A DNA stretch of 21,912 bases from a virus: IMG/VR virus record IMGVR_UViG_3300025102_000334, positions 1 through 21,912 of that record; one strand, written 5' to 3'. Position 1 is the stretch's first letter. Each line of letters starts with the position of its first letter. A program made the translations under genes and the position numbers. Below the pieces are notes generated by a model. It saw only the letters and a program-made list of their open reading frames with translations. It was not told the DNA's origin and did no database searches. Below are positions 6,724 through 14,791 of the stretch, piece after piece.

Positions 6724-7740
6724 ATGGCAGAAGTCGCACCCGGTGGCGGAAACACATTCGTCCCCACATTCTCAGAAGCGACGGGGCAGATTCAAGTTGA
6801 ATTCACCCGTTCCCCCAATTCGTTCCCGGTCACTCAGTATTGCAAGCTGACTCCGGTTTCAAAGTCAACTGGCTACTACCTCAAGATTGACGAGGAAGAA
6901 GCAAGCCGTATTGTCAGCACAAACGATTACGTTTGGCGTGATGGCAACGATGCTCCTGAAGGCAACCAAGTCGATCATGAGTTTACGACGTACTCGACGG
7001 AGCGTTTTAGCCCGACGTTTACGCTTGGACATCGTGCTGTCGGTAATGCTGATTGGGACATTGTTGCAGCTCATGCTCGTATCGCAGCATCGAAGGCTAT
7101 GCGTCTTCGTAGCTTCCGTGCAGCCACCCTTCTTACCACAGGTGGCAATTGGCCTACCGGAACCACTAACGATTGCAACACTCTGGTTGGCGGCAAGATG
7201 GACGCTGGTTCAGGAAACAACATCCAAAAGGGCTTCAACAAAGTCGTTGAAACCATTATGGAGAACACTGGCGAAGCTGTGCAGCCGCAAGACATCATTG
7301 CAATCATGGGAACCGACACGGCATTCCAGCTTACCCAGGCTGCTGAATATCGTGAGTATTTCCAAGGTTCGCCGTTTGCAGCCAACTTTGTTCGGGGCGA
7401 TGGCGAGTTCAACGAGTTTGCAATGCTTAACCAGTTCTTTGGAGTTGGCGGCATCGTGGTTGACACTACTACTCGAGTCACCAATCGCAAGGGTGCTACG
7501 AAGGCTCGTTCAGCCATCTATGGCGACGATATTGTCTTTGTTAGCCGTCCTGGCGGACTTCTTGGAACTGAAGGCGTCCCCGATTTCTCCACCGTTACTT
7601 GCTTCGCATACGAAGACATGACGGTTGAGACGATGGATGACACCTGGAACCGACGAACCCGTGGCCGTGTTGTCGATGATTCGGCACTCGCCCTGACGGC
7701 TCCTCTTTCCGGCTTCCTCCTGACGGACGTTGTTGACTGA
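6724..7740 (+). CDS. Major capsid protein
   Basis: 338 residues with GAGGA 8 bases before the ATG. The length, the position directly after scaffold and decoration genes, and features such as HRAVGNADWDIVAAHARIAASKAM (a long spine-type helix, split here for reading), the stretch QPQDIIAIMGTDTAFQL and the closing GVPDFSTVTCFAYEDM and ETMDDTWNRRTRGRVVDD fit an HK97-fold capsid protein. The N-terminus, MAEVAPGGGNTFVP, matches an internal peptide of the scaffold/protease gene in 11 of 12 positions. No long N-terminal delta domain is present, consistent with a separate scaffold. Hundreds of copies would form the head shell. A strong hairpin follows the gene. Assignment rests mainly on synteny and overall pattern. 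Confidence 0.82.
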   Translation: MAEVAPGGGNTFVPTFSEATGQIQVEFTRSPNSFPVTQYCKLTPVSKSTGYYLKIDEEEASRIVSTNDYVWRDGNDAPEGNQVDHEFTTYSTERFSPTFTLGHRAVGNADWDIVAAHARIAASKAMRLRSFRAATLLTTGGNWPTGTTNDCNTLVGGKMDAGSGNNIQKGFNKVVETIMENTGEAVQPQDIIAIMGTDTAFQLTQAAEYREYFQGSPFAANFVRGDGEFNEFAMLNQFFGVGGIVVDTTTRVTNRKGATKARSAIYGDDIVFVSRPGGLLGTEGVPDFSTVTCFAYEDMTVETMDDTWNRRTRGRVVDDSALALTAPLSGFLLTDVVD

Positions 7741-7772
7741 TTGGACTGACCTCCACAATCGGGCATTAGCCC

Positions 7773-7815
7773 ACCCCTTCACGGCGGGTAGGGGTCAGCA
7801 ATGGCCTCTACCCGC
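7773..7815 (+). promoter_or_regulatory. Two overlapping, mutually exclusive hairpins after the capsid gene
   Basis: Hairpin A pairs acccct (7773-7778) with aggggt (7790-7795). Hairpin B pairs gcgggtagggg (7784-7794) with cctctacccgc (7805-7815), 11 base pairs including one G-U, with a 10-base loop. A and B share 7790-7794, so only one can form. Only three T residues follow B, so this is not a classical intrinsic terminator. It may reduce read-through or protect the 3' end of capsid mRNA. Confidence 0.6.
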
Positions 7816-7836
7816 TTTGGGTTGGAGAAGTAATAA

Positions 7837-8334
7837 ATGGCACAAACCAAGTACCTGACAATCGCAGAACTGAAAGAATCGTTTGATACTCGCATGCTCA
7901 AGCAGTTGTGTTCCTACTCAGGTTCTCCATCTGCGCTTGACGACGAATCGAACGCGGTGGCTTTGAACGCTATCGAAAAGGCTTCTGGAGAAATCCAGTC
8001 TTATGCACTTCGAGGCGAGCGGTATACGTCTGATAACCTAGACACGATTTACGCAGCAGATGATTGGTCCCTGAAGGGACTGTGTGCCACTCTGACGGTA
8101 AAGCATTTGTTTCGGGGTAAAGCTACTTCAGCTCCCCCGGATGTCCAGGCGATGATTGACGAGGCTACAGCGACCTGTGAGGCGTTGGGCAAAGGCGAGC
8201 GTATATTCAACCTTGGAACCATAGCTTCGGCTGGCAAGGCTGCTATTTCGTTGATAAGCAACGCCAACCGTGGCCGTATCAACATGGTGTCGGATTCTGA
8301 GTATTTCCCGCCTCGCCAGGACAGGGCGTACTAA
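7837..8334 (+). CDS. Head-tail connector, Mu gp36/DUF1320-like
   Basis: 165 residues; GGAG lies 9 bases before the ATG. The arrangement KYLTIAELKESF, a loop, NAIEKASGEIQSYALRGERY and then WSLKGLCATLTVKHLF is the helical pattern of the Mu gp36 (DUF1320) family, which sits beneath the portal and links head to tail. The C-terminal extension ends SEYFPPRQDRAY, similar to the ends of other family members. It is the first gene after the capsid gene, as expected. The stop overlaps the next start (TAATG). Confidence 0.78.
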   Translation: MAQTKYLTIAELKESFDTRMLKQLCSYSGSPSALDDESNAVALNAIEKASGEIQSYALRGERYTSDNLDTIYAADDWSLKGLCATLTVKHLFRGKATSAPPDVQAMIDEATATCEALGKGERIFNLGTIASAGKAAISLISNANRGRINMVSDSEYFPPRQDRAY

Positions 8335-8891
8335 TGGCGACCATTCGCATCAGAGCCGACGAGCTTCCCAGGCTAAAGAGCATTCTCAAGAAGAAGGCTA
8401 TTGGTGCGTTGAACAATCACGAAGGCTTGAAAGGCATTCTTCGGGGCCAGGCCGTTCGCCGGATCAAGAACAAAGGCGATTCGACGCATCAATATCCTGA
8501 CTTGTGGGCAAACAAGGTTTCAGGTCACTACAGGTCTGGAGGCAACCCCCTGCAAGACAACGGTCAACTTATGGCTGGTTTGCATGGGAAGACTGTTACT
8601 AGCTCAGACACGTTCTCTATGTCGCTCAAGGACGGTGCTGGATACGGTGTTTACCACCAGTACGGTTACAAGACCGAAGGACCGAACTTTATACCCTTGA
8701 CACTGAAAGCCAGGAGAAATCATCAGAAGGGCAATGACCCGGCTGAAGAAGGTCTGGTGGAAGGCAAGGATTACTTCATGGCGTGGAATGGCGTGACCGT
8801 TCCGCAACGCAAGATTTTTAACCTTCCACCAGAAGACGTTCAAGAGTTGAAACGTGCGATTGGTGATGCAATAGCAAACAAGATAAGGTAG
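8334..8891 (+). CDS. Virion morphogenesis/tail completion protein (Mu gpG, HK97 gp10-like)
   Basis: 185 residues, translationally coupled to the connector gene. Typical family marks are NPLQDNGQLMAGLHG near the middle, then an alternating beta stretch leading to GYGVYHQYGYKTEG, and a C-terminal PQRKIFNLPPEDVQELKRAI. These occur in phage virion morphogenesis proteins (gpG/gpS type) that help complete the tail or its junction with the head. An insert between HQYG and PQRK (about 50 residues, including GLVEGKDYFMAWNG) is longer than in the compact family members. Confidence 0.75.
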   Translation: MATIRIRADELPRLKSILKKKAIGALNNHEGLKGILRGQAVRRIKNKGDSTHQYPDLWANKVSGHYRSGGNPLQDNGQLMAGLHGKTVTSSDTFSMSLKDGAGYGVYHQYGYKTEGPNFIPLTLKARRNHQKGNDPAEEGLVEGKDYFMAWNGVTVPQRKIFNLPPEDVQELKRAIGDAIANKIR

Positions 8892-8898
8892 GAACACA

Positions 8899-9456
8899 AT
8901 GGCAACAGCATTTAACATTCAGGGTCCGACGAGTTTGAGCGTTTTGACTGGATCGTCTGCCGACCCAACAGATGACCCCACATTTTCTTCTTCTCATATT
9001 CTTGGTCACACATCAAATGACGATTTGATTTCAGTTGAGTTTGACAACATTCTTGTTGATCATACTTCTACTGAAAGTGGATCAATGCCCGCAGCACTTA
9101 TTTATCACGGAACAATTGCCACCATTTCGGCAACTCTTGTTAAATACGACACAGCTATAGCGGACACTATGCTTGAATCAATGTGGGCTGATCGGGCTGG
9201 ACTCCCTGGGACTATTGGACAAGACCAATTTAACACTGCATTTACAAACGTAGCAGCAATGCAAGTACACATTGCACCAGTTGCAAGCGGAACAGGTGCA
9301 GGCTACCCAGACAATGTAGATAGATATTCATACACGTTTAGGCAATGCTGGATTGATTCAATTGCAGAAACAGAATGGGGAAACTCGCCTAAGAAACTTG
9401 TATTGACTATTAAGGCACGAACAAGCGATTCCGGTCGTTTGTTTGAAAGAAACTAA
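8899..9456 (+). CDS. Major tail tube protein candidate
   Basis: 185 residues; AGGA lies 5 bases before the ATG. Predominantly beta, with alternating strands such as LISVEFDNILVDHTS, ATISATLVKYD, AAMQVHIAPVAS and KLVLTIKARTSD. The size, the fold pattern and the position directly before the frameshifting chaperone pair are those of a siphovirus tail tube subunit, which stacks in rings around the tape measure. There is no adjacent sheath gene. From here on the sequence becomes more AT-rich than the head module. Identification is by context and secondary-structure pattern, not by a diagnostic motif. Confidence 0.65.
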   Translation: MATAFNIQGPTSLSVLTGSSADPTDDPTFSSSHILGHTSNDDLISVEFDNILVDHTSTESGSMPAALIYHGTIATISATLVKYDTAIADTMLESMWADRAGLPGTIGQDQFNTAFTNVAAMQVHIAPVASGTGAGYPDNVDRYSYTFRQCWIDSIAETEWGNSPKKLVLTIKARTSDSGRLFERN

Positions 9457-9463
9457 ACCTTTG

Positions 9464-9473
9464 AAGGAGGTGG
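9464..9473 (+). promoter_or_regulatory. Near-perfect Shine-Dalgarno sequence before the tail chaperone gene
   Basis: The bases aaggaggtgg match the 3' end of 16S rRNA closely, with AGGAGG ending 6 bases before the ATG at 9477. It is the strongest ribosome site I see in the window, consistent with high chaperone output from which only a small fraction is frameshifted. Confidence 0.85.
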
Positions 9474-9476
9474 CTG

Positions 9477-9752
9477 ATGCCAATTATTAACACGGAAAAC
9501 GATGACCATACGTTTATTGTCCAAGTTAAGGACAAGTGCAGCATTTGCGTCGATGCGTTTGAGTTGTCGGGAAAGCTAATGGAATCCTCTTTGATATCAG
9601 ACGGCAAAGAGCCAACGATTGACGAGATTTCTGACATCATGAAAGAAATATGCTGGACACAAGGACACGAAAGCATGGACGAAGTAACTAAGTACGAACT
9701 GTTTGCAGTGGCTTCTAAGGCCATTGACAGGATGAACGAACTGGGAAAGTAA
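9477..9752 (+). CDS. Tail assembly chaperone, upstream (lambda gpG-like) part
   Basis: 91 residues. It lies between the tail tube candidate and the tail structural genes, carries the strongest ribosome site of the window and ends with the heptamer GGGAAAG directly before its stop codon. This is the arrangement of lambda gpG, which coats the tape measure during tail assembly. The protein is acidic, with a beta start (HTFIVQVKDKCSICVDAFEL) and helices after (IDEISDIMKEICW, EVTKYELFAVASKAIDRMN). Two to three cysteines lie in the middle. No sequence motif defines the family, so the call rests on position, size and the frameshift signal. Confidence 0.72.
   Translation: MPIINTENDDHTFIVQVKDKCSICVDAFELSGKLMESSLISDGKEPTIDEISDIMKEICWTQGHESMDEVTKYELFAVASKAIDRMNELGK
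9743..9749 (+). promoter_or_regulatory. Programmed -1 ribosomal frameshift site G GGA AAG
   Basis: The heptamer is in the correct register (zero-frame codons GGA and AAG, then TAA). A -1 slip continues as GTA ATG ATG CCT into the next frame, giving a fusion of 91 + 1 + 87 = 179 residues. GGGAAAG is the slippery sequence of the lambda G-T frameshift. Confidence 0.82.
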
Positions 9753-10015
9753 TGATGCCTTACGCTCAGTTTGCCCGGACCTACGGCTACAGGCCAATAG
9801 TAAAAGGGATTACTGAAGGTGAGGCGGATATAGGATTGTTAGCCTGTATGACAAAGATTGGCGCACTCGAGATACTTGCAACAGCTCAAGGAATCGGGGT
9901 AGCAATGGACGGAGATACATATTTGCACGTTCTCCAGGCAGCAGGCGCGTCAGACCAACAACTGCAAAACGCAGAATTGCAGGTAATCAAGAGCAAGCAC
10001 GCGAGTTCGCGTTAG
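9752..10015 (+). CDS. Tail assembly chaperone, downstream (lambda T-like) part made by frameshift
   Basis: 87 residues if started at the ATG that overlaps the upstream stop (TAATG), or the second half of a 179-residue fusion if reached by -1 frameshift. The frame is exactly -1 relative to the upstream gene. It is mainly helical and alanine-rich (GEADIGLLACMTKIGALEILATAQ) with a polar basic tail. In lambda the T domain recruits the tail tube protein to the G-coated tape measure. Independent initiation through stop/start coupling cannot be ruled out, since the same junction type is used elsewhere in this genome. Confidence 0.68.
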   Translation: MMPYAQFARTYGYRPIVKGITEGEADIGLLACMTKIGALEILATAQGIGVAMDGDTYLHVLQAAGASDQQLQNAELQVIKSKHASSR

Positions 10016-10025
10016 GAGTAGATAG

Positions 10026-11393
10026 ATGGCAGTTACCCTTACAGGCACAAATGGCCTTTTTACAAGACTTGGCAAGCTCTTTCAGATTGCTGTACAAGTT
10101 AAATCTTTTCAATCGACCTTGGCAACTGAAATCCAAGACGCGCTTGACGAGTTTGATGGCGGAGACAATGACCACGCCCTGGCTTTGACCGGGGTTAAAC
10201 TTTCGTCTCAGAAATCATGCGCAGCTATTTACAACGCTATCAGAACTGTTGCCCATAAAACCTTGGTAGAAATGGTTAATGACGATGATCCGTTGACATC
10301 AAAAACAGTTTCTCACGCTTTGACTCGACTTATTAAACAAATGGAAGATGCGAGTGCGTCAATTAACGCTTCTCAATATGCTGCACCAGACTCCGCACAC
10401 TCTGGAAACACTGGAAACGGAACAATCATATCTTCAACGTCTGCTTTGACTAAATCAACTGCTAATACTCGAGCAGAATCATTGGTAGTCAAATGTACCA
10501 AAGACTCCCAGGTGACTGGAACATCGGGCAGAGAAGTGTTTACGGTTACTGGCGAAGCACCCATTTCAGACATTATGGACCCTGATTGGCCAGGCGGTTC
10601 AGGATCAAACACAACTATTACTGTTACAGATCCTTCTGTAGATGCGTCTTCCCAGTTTGGAAAAAACCTTCTTACTAACTCTGCATTCAATTCGTTTAGC
10701 ACAAACACACCCTCAAATTGGACGATTGCAACAGGAACAGCAGGAACACAGATTTCTAAGAACACAACCTCGTCTAAAATCTTTCAGGGTGACGCTTCTT
10801 TGCAGATCACGGGAGACGGTTCAAACCTTACAAAGATAACCCAACAGTTGAACACAGCGGGCGGAACTGCGGGCAAGCTTCTTCCAAATACTGTTTATTT
10901 CCTTCATTACAAGTATTACCTGGACGCCAGCATTGCAGCTGGTGTTTTGAAAGTTAGCCTGGAAGACGCTGGAGGCACTGAAGTAACAAATAATGGTTTG
11001 ACGGCATCATCAACTATCAACCTTAGTTCGGCTGCTTCTGGGCAATGGAATTCATCTACGACTTTCTTCAAAACACCTGAAGCTTTGTCTACTAATACTC
11101 CGTATCAACTTACCCTAGAGTTGACCACGGCTTTGACTAACACAAAAAATGCGTACATTGATCAGTTGGCAGTTGCTAAAGCAGTGCAAATTGGAGGTGG
11201 TCCGTATATGGCAATACTTAGGGGTGTGACTGATTTTGTCAAAGACGATCAGTTTGTAATTGCGGTGGCTAAAAGTAGCACTGGAACCATGCAGGAAAAC
11301 TTTGATAAGTTCTTCGGCATGTACAACCGTGGGTTGCAGCTTCCCGAACACACCAGCGGTAGCGAAACAATCGCAGATGGCCTGATCGCCTAA
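10026..11393 (+). CDS. Virion structural protein with a carbohydrate-binding-like jelly-roll domain
   Basis: 455 residues, AGGAG 7 bases before the ATG. Residues 1-115 are helical (MAVTLTGTNGLFTRLGKLFQ, then regular helices to about ISAS). Around residues 213-390 is a beta-sandwich pattern typical of phage carbohydrate-binding-like modules: NLLTNSAFNSF, then PSNWTIATGTAG, FQGDASLQITGDG, and strands YFLHYKYYLD and PYQLTLELTT. The last 60 residues (GPYMAILRGVTDF to LPEHTSGSETIADGLIA) form another small domain. The protein is very rich in Thr, Ser and Asn. Its place between the chaperones and the tape measure suggests a tail surface protein or a decorated tube component; binding to host glycans is inference. 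Confidence 0.72.
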   Translation: MAVTLTGTNGLFTRLGKLFQIAVQVKSFQSTLATEIQDALDEFDGGDNDHALALTGVKLSSQKSCAAIYNAIRTVAHKTLVEMVNDDDPLTSKTVSHALTRLIKQMEDASASINASQYAAPDSAHSGNTGNGTIISSTSALTKSTANTRAESLVVKCTKDSQVTGTSGREVFTVTGEAPISDIMDPDWPGGSGSNTTITVTDPSVDASSQFGKNLLTNSAFNSFSTNTPSNWTIATGTAGTQISKNTTSSKIFQGDASLQITGDGSNLTKITQQLNTAGGTAGKLLPNTVYFLHYKYYLDASIAAGVLKVSLEDAGGTEVTNNGLTASSTINLSSAASGQWNSSTTFFKTPEALSTNTPYQLTLELTTALTNTKNAYIDQLAVAKAVQIGGGPYMAILRGVTDFVKDDQFVIAVAKSSTGTMQENFDKFFGMYNRGLQLPEHTSGSETIADGLIA

Positions 11394-11866
11394 TGAGTAC
11401 AACGCCTGACAAGATGTATCAAGCTCTCTTGGCAAAGGTCAAGACGGTTGTTGATTTAGTACATGATGACTTTATCTACATCTCGCATGAGCCTGTGTTT
11501 ACTCAAGAGGACGATCAATACATTCAGATTGTTCCAGGCGTTCCGACTGCTGTAACTCCTCAGGCGGGCTACTACTTGATCCAAGAGGAGTTTGAGGTGG
11601 CGGTGTGGAGCCGCTTGTACTTAGATCAAGGAAACAGGTCTACCGAAAAGTTTGCTCACCTAACGTATGGCGTCTTGAAGGTAATGACTCAAATTCGTTC
11701 TGGCTTGTTTAATCACATTTTGTCTTACGATGGAAATGCAGACATTGCGGATAATGCTTCGTTGCCAATTACGTTTGAGCGTGGCAGCAGGTTGTTTGAG
11801 TCTCCTGAACAGCCAGGTTGGTGCTACATGTCCGATACCTACAAGTTTGGATACGAGATTACCTAA
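11393..11866 (+). CDS. Tail terminator/neck protein candidate
   Basis: 157 residues, TAATG-coupled to the gene before and to the tape-measure candidate after. The layout is an N-terminal helix (MYQALLAKVKTVVDLV), strands carrying DDQYIQIVPGVP and EEFEVAVWSRLYLD, then a helix (AHLTYGVLKVMTQIRSGLF) and a C-terminal strand (YMSDTYKFGYEI). This resembles gpU-type tail terminators, which cap the tube once it reaches its length. No diagnostic motif is present, so a different minor tail role is possible. The size and neighbours fit either. Confidence 0.5.
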   Translation: MSTTPDKMYQALLAKVKTVVDLVHDDFIYISHEPVFTQEDDQYIQIVPGVPTAVTPQAGYYLIQEEFEVAVWSRLYLDQGNRSTEKFAHLTYGVLKVMTQIRSGLFNHILSYDGNADIADNASLPITFERGSRLFESPEQPGWCYMSDTYKFGYEIT

Positions 11867-12789
11867 TGGCTGAAAACCTTGGACAAATCGACGTTGTAAT
11901 TCAATCTGATAATCAGACTCTTGTAGGGCCAGGAACAAGTCCAATAGGGCCAGGAGTCAGGCCAAGCGTGGGAGCAGCGACAGGAGCAGCAGCGGGAGCA
12001 GGAGCGGCTGGGTTTGCTAAAAGCCATCCAGTTCTATTAGGTCTTGCTGCCGCAGCTGCGGTTGCAACAGCAGGATTTTACGCAGCAGCAAAAGTTATTA
12101 AATCATGGAACAACGAAGCAAATGCACTTCGAGATCGTTTTGCTCGATTGAATAGCGGCGCGGCGTTGGCTGGAGCAATAAGGCAAGTCGGCCAGTTCAA
12201 ACGCGATATGGAAATGAGCAAGACGCTTGGCCCGTTGCTATTGAACCTAGAAAAAATGAGAGAACGAGTAGCAGACGGGTCTAATAAGCTACGGACGTTT
12301 ATTGCTGCCATTAAAGTAAGAGTTCTAACTTACTTGTTTGCTTTGTTTGCAAAGCTGCAAGAAAAAGTTCTTCCTAAGCTACTAGAAGCATTAGAAACTG
12401 CTGCAATAACCATTGCTAAAACAATGGAAACATTTGTTACGTTTGTTTCTGACATGCTTATTTCTTTTGGAAACATTATGACCGTTATGCTTCCATCAAT
12501 GCTAGGTGGCGCAGCGGGTGAAAGCATAACTTCGGTTGGCCTGGGCATTAGAGATATGCTTGAGTTCTTAAAGAAGATTGGCCGAGACGTAAACGATATT
12601 AAAAACCAGGGTGAAATAGATCCGACATCTACGGCAAACGCCTTAGTCATGCAACATTTGCAAACAATGACTGGCGGACTTTGGAAATACAGCACGCAAC
12701 AGCCTGGTGCATTGGCATCAGGAAGAGAACTAAACCCACAAGAGTTTAACCGCTTGTCTGATCAAGATAAAAAAAACTGGGGTAAATAA
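11866..12789 (+). CDS. Short tape-measure protein candidate
   Basis: 307 residues from the ATG overlapping the upstream stop; a longer frame exists but only as a shadow inside the previous gene. The protein has a Gly/Pro/Ala-rich start, a hydrophobic Ala-rich stretch (about residues 53-78, LLGLAAAAAVATAGFYAAA), long helices (LEKMRERVADGSNKLRTFI) and a second hydrophobic region around IAKTMETFVTFVSDML and MTVMLPSMLGG. These are marks of tape-measure proteins, which set tail length and enter the host membrane during injection. At about 0.15 nm per residue the predicted tail is only about 46 nm. Usual tape measures exceed 600 residues, so this is short for the class; no other gene in the window is a better candidate. 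Confidence 0.6.
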   Translation: MAENLGQIDVVIQSDNQTLVGPGTSPIGPGVRPSVGAATGAAAGAGAAGFAKSHPVLLGLAAAAAVATAGFYAAAKVIKSWNNEANALRDRFARLNSGAALAGAIRQVGQFKRDMEMSKTLGPLLLNLEKMRERVADGSNKLRTFIAAIKVRVLTYLFALFAKLQEKVLPKLLEALETAAITIAKTMETFVTFVSDMLISFGNIMTVMLPSMLGGAAGESITSVGLGIRDMLEFLKKIGRDVNDIKNQGEIDPTSTANALVMQHLQTMTGGLWKYSTQQPGALASGRELNPQEFNRLSDQDKKNWGK

Positions 12790-12791
12790 GA

Positions 12792-14786
12792 ATGGCAAAA
12801 TGGGCTGTTACTTACAATAATTTTGGTTCTGAAGGTGCTGCACAACACACTTGGTCGCATGTAAACATTAAATCGCAAACTGCCGATCCTGTATTTTCTG
12901 ACGATGGCATTTCAATAGAAACGGTTAAGCACACAATAACTGGAACAGCTCTTATCTCAGAAACTTCAGAAGCAAATTTCCGAACTGCTTTGTTGAACGC
13001 TCGAGAACACTTGACCAGTCAACCCATAAAAGGTGCTGCTACATCTATTCGCGTTTGGTTAGACTTTGCTGGTTCTGGCACAAATGAAATGTCATCAGGG
13101 CTAAACAGCGCAACTGGTGAAGACGGTCTTGATACAAAAATAAACACTTCTACGGCTCAAGGACGCTCTGTAGTTTATTTTGGGTCGATGGAAGATGATT
13201 ACGGAGCGCCTTCCTGCTCGTACTCAATTAACGAAGTGTATGGGACTCTTACAGCACTTGTGTCGTTTACTATTACCTGGCACAAAATTGAACCACCAGC
13301 TAATGACGTTACTTATCACGTTCTTAGTCACACCTGGACGCAAGAATACACAATAGACAATGCAGGATCGACTACCCTTGTTATTGACGGACAGCTCAGG
13401 GTAAGAAACTTTATTGATGGCCAAATGAACCTTGGTGCTTTTTCAACCACAGGATCTAGAGGCGCAAACCCAGACCGATACAGAACGCTTGTAATGCCCA
13501 CAGTTCCACCTAACTATCGTGTGGAATCAATGCGTTGGGCTACTGACACAACTGGTTGCAAGCTTCTGTATCGAATAACTCTCAAAGAGTACGCCAGGCC
13601 GTTGCCATATCCGGCAAAAGTTGGAACGGGACGATTTACTTACCAACGTGGCTTAGGCAATATGCTTGGTACAAAGAGATTTGAAGGCGAATTAGAAGGC
13701 GATGTAAATTCAGATCCTCGAGAGCTGTTAAACTCTTTGATTCGTATTGCTTCATCAAGAATTAGTTTTGGTGGTGCAGTAGGAAACACAGACCAAACGG
13801 TAGATCGAATTGATTCTATTACTGTTTCTGAAAATGACATATTTTCTAAACGGTCTATTTCCTTGAGCATTATTGCTACAGGGATGCAAACTACTTCACA
13901 GTTTGGCCTGGATGATTCAGAAGGATCTACGGGAGAGGGATTTGGTTTGCTTAAACCGTTCTTCTCTCAAGACAATCTTTCAGTAGCACCGAGACCAAAC
14001 GAATACGGGGCGCAACTGATTTCGTCAGTAAAACGTCAGTTGTTTTTGCCTTGGAACCCAGATGATTCAGAAGGTTGGGATGCAACTGAATTTCCTGTTG
14101 CCACTTGGCGCACTGCAACCGAATGGAGTGGGGAAGACGTAGCTCTCGAGTTTGACGAAACTAAGTTTGAAGAAGCCGCATCTCCTCCAGTAGAACAAGA
14201 CGGCGAACACACAAGTGACAACATAACTTCAACTGGTCATGTAAAATTCCCTTACGGACATGTTTCTGGTTCTGAATCCGTAACTACGAAAAATAACATT
14301 GTTGTAGTTTCTTCTATGCACGCAAACGCCAGCGACCGTGTGTATCAAAGCGGGTCGCCTGAAGTTTACATTGAGTCTGAATATCAAATCTCACGGGCTG
14401 GAAAACCCCCAAGACGCATTACGTTGTCTAAACCAAACAACGGAATTACCCTCGAAGAATCGTTTATTGTTAGTCGAGGAGACGTAGACGCAAATAATAA
14501 CCGAACCTACATTGGGGTCTATCGAAGAGTTGTAAGGCTTCTTGACAATGCAGATTCGTCTGGTTTCTACATAACAAACGTAAACATCCCTGGCTGGGGC
14601 GAACAAACATTCACTGCCTGGTGGCCTCCAAACCGATCTATTAGCTCTCCTGGTGATCCTCGATTTGAAGGAAATGACAATTTGCCTGGGTCTGTGACGA
14701 GAAACCTGTTTGAAATTAACGAAAGCGCACCGGGAGTAGGACAGACGTTTAAACTTGGTCAACCAGATCAAATTTACGGGGACTAA
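12792..14786 (+). CDS. Large virion protein, distal tail/baseplate candidate
   Basis: 664 residues starting 3 bases after the tape-measure stop. It is almost entirely beta-type with abundant Thr, Ser, Asn and aromatic residues, typical of tail proteins. Segments such as TVKHTITGTALISETSEANFRTALLNAREHL (read as strand, then helix) in the first 80 residues recall the start of distal tail proteins that form a ring on the tube; the rest has repeated strand-turn patterns (ITLKEYARPLPYPAK, SISLSIIATGMQTTS, RVVRLLDNADSSGFYI). No enzymatic motif is seen. I do not recognise the exact family. Its position just after the tape measure argues for a Dit- or baseplate-like role. Confidence 0.62.
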   Translation: MAKWAVTYNNFGSEGAAQHTWSHVNIKSQTADPVFSDDGISIETVKHTITGTALISETSEANFRTALLNAREHLTSQPIKGAATSIRVWLDFAGSGTNEMSSGLNSATGEDGLDTKINTSTAQGRSVVYFGSMEDDYGAPSCSYSINEVYGTLTALVSFTITWHKIEPPANDVTYHVLSHTWTQEYTIDNAGSTTLVIDGQLRVRNFIDGQMNLGAFSTTGSRGANPDRYRTLVMPTVPPNYRVESMRWATDTTGCKLLYRITLKEYARPLPYPAKVGTGRFTYQRGLGNMLGTKRFEGELEGDVNSDPRELLNSLIRIASSRISFGGAVGNTDQTVDRIDSITVSENDIFSKRSISLSIIATGMQTTSQFGLDDSEGSTGEGFGLLKPFFSQDNLSVAPRPNEYGAQLISSVKRQLFLPWNPDDSEGWDATEFPVATWRTATEWSGEDVALEFDETKFEEAASPPVEQDGEHTSDNITSTGHVKFPYGHVSGSESVTTKNNIVVVSSMHANASDRVYQSGSPEVYIESEYQISRAGKPPRRITLSKPNNGITLEESFIVSRGDVDANNNRTYIGVYRRVVRLLDNADSSGFYITNVNIPGWGEQTFTAWWPPNRSISSPGDPRFEGNDNLPGSVTRNLFEINESAPGVGQTFKLGQPDQIYGD

Positions 14787-14791
14787 ACGAT

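Noticed and set aside
7784-7815. Intrinsic terminator after the capsid gene
   Set aside because: The stem is strong but only three T residues follow and transcription must continue into the connector gene; reported as a hairpin of unknown role.
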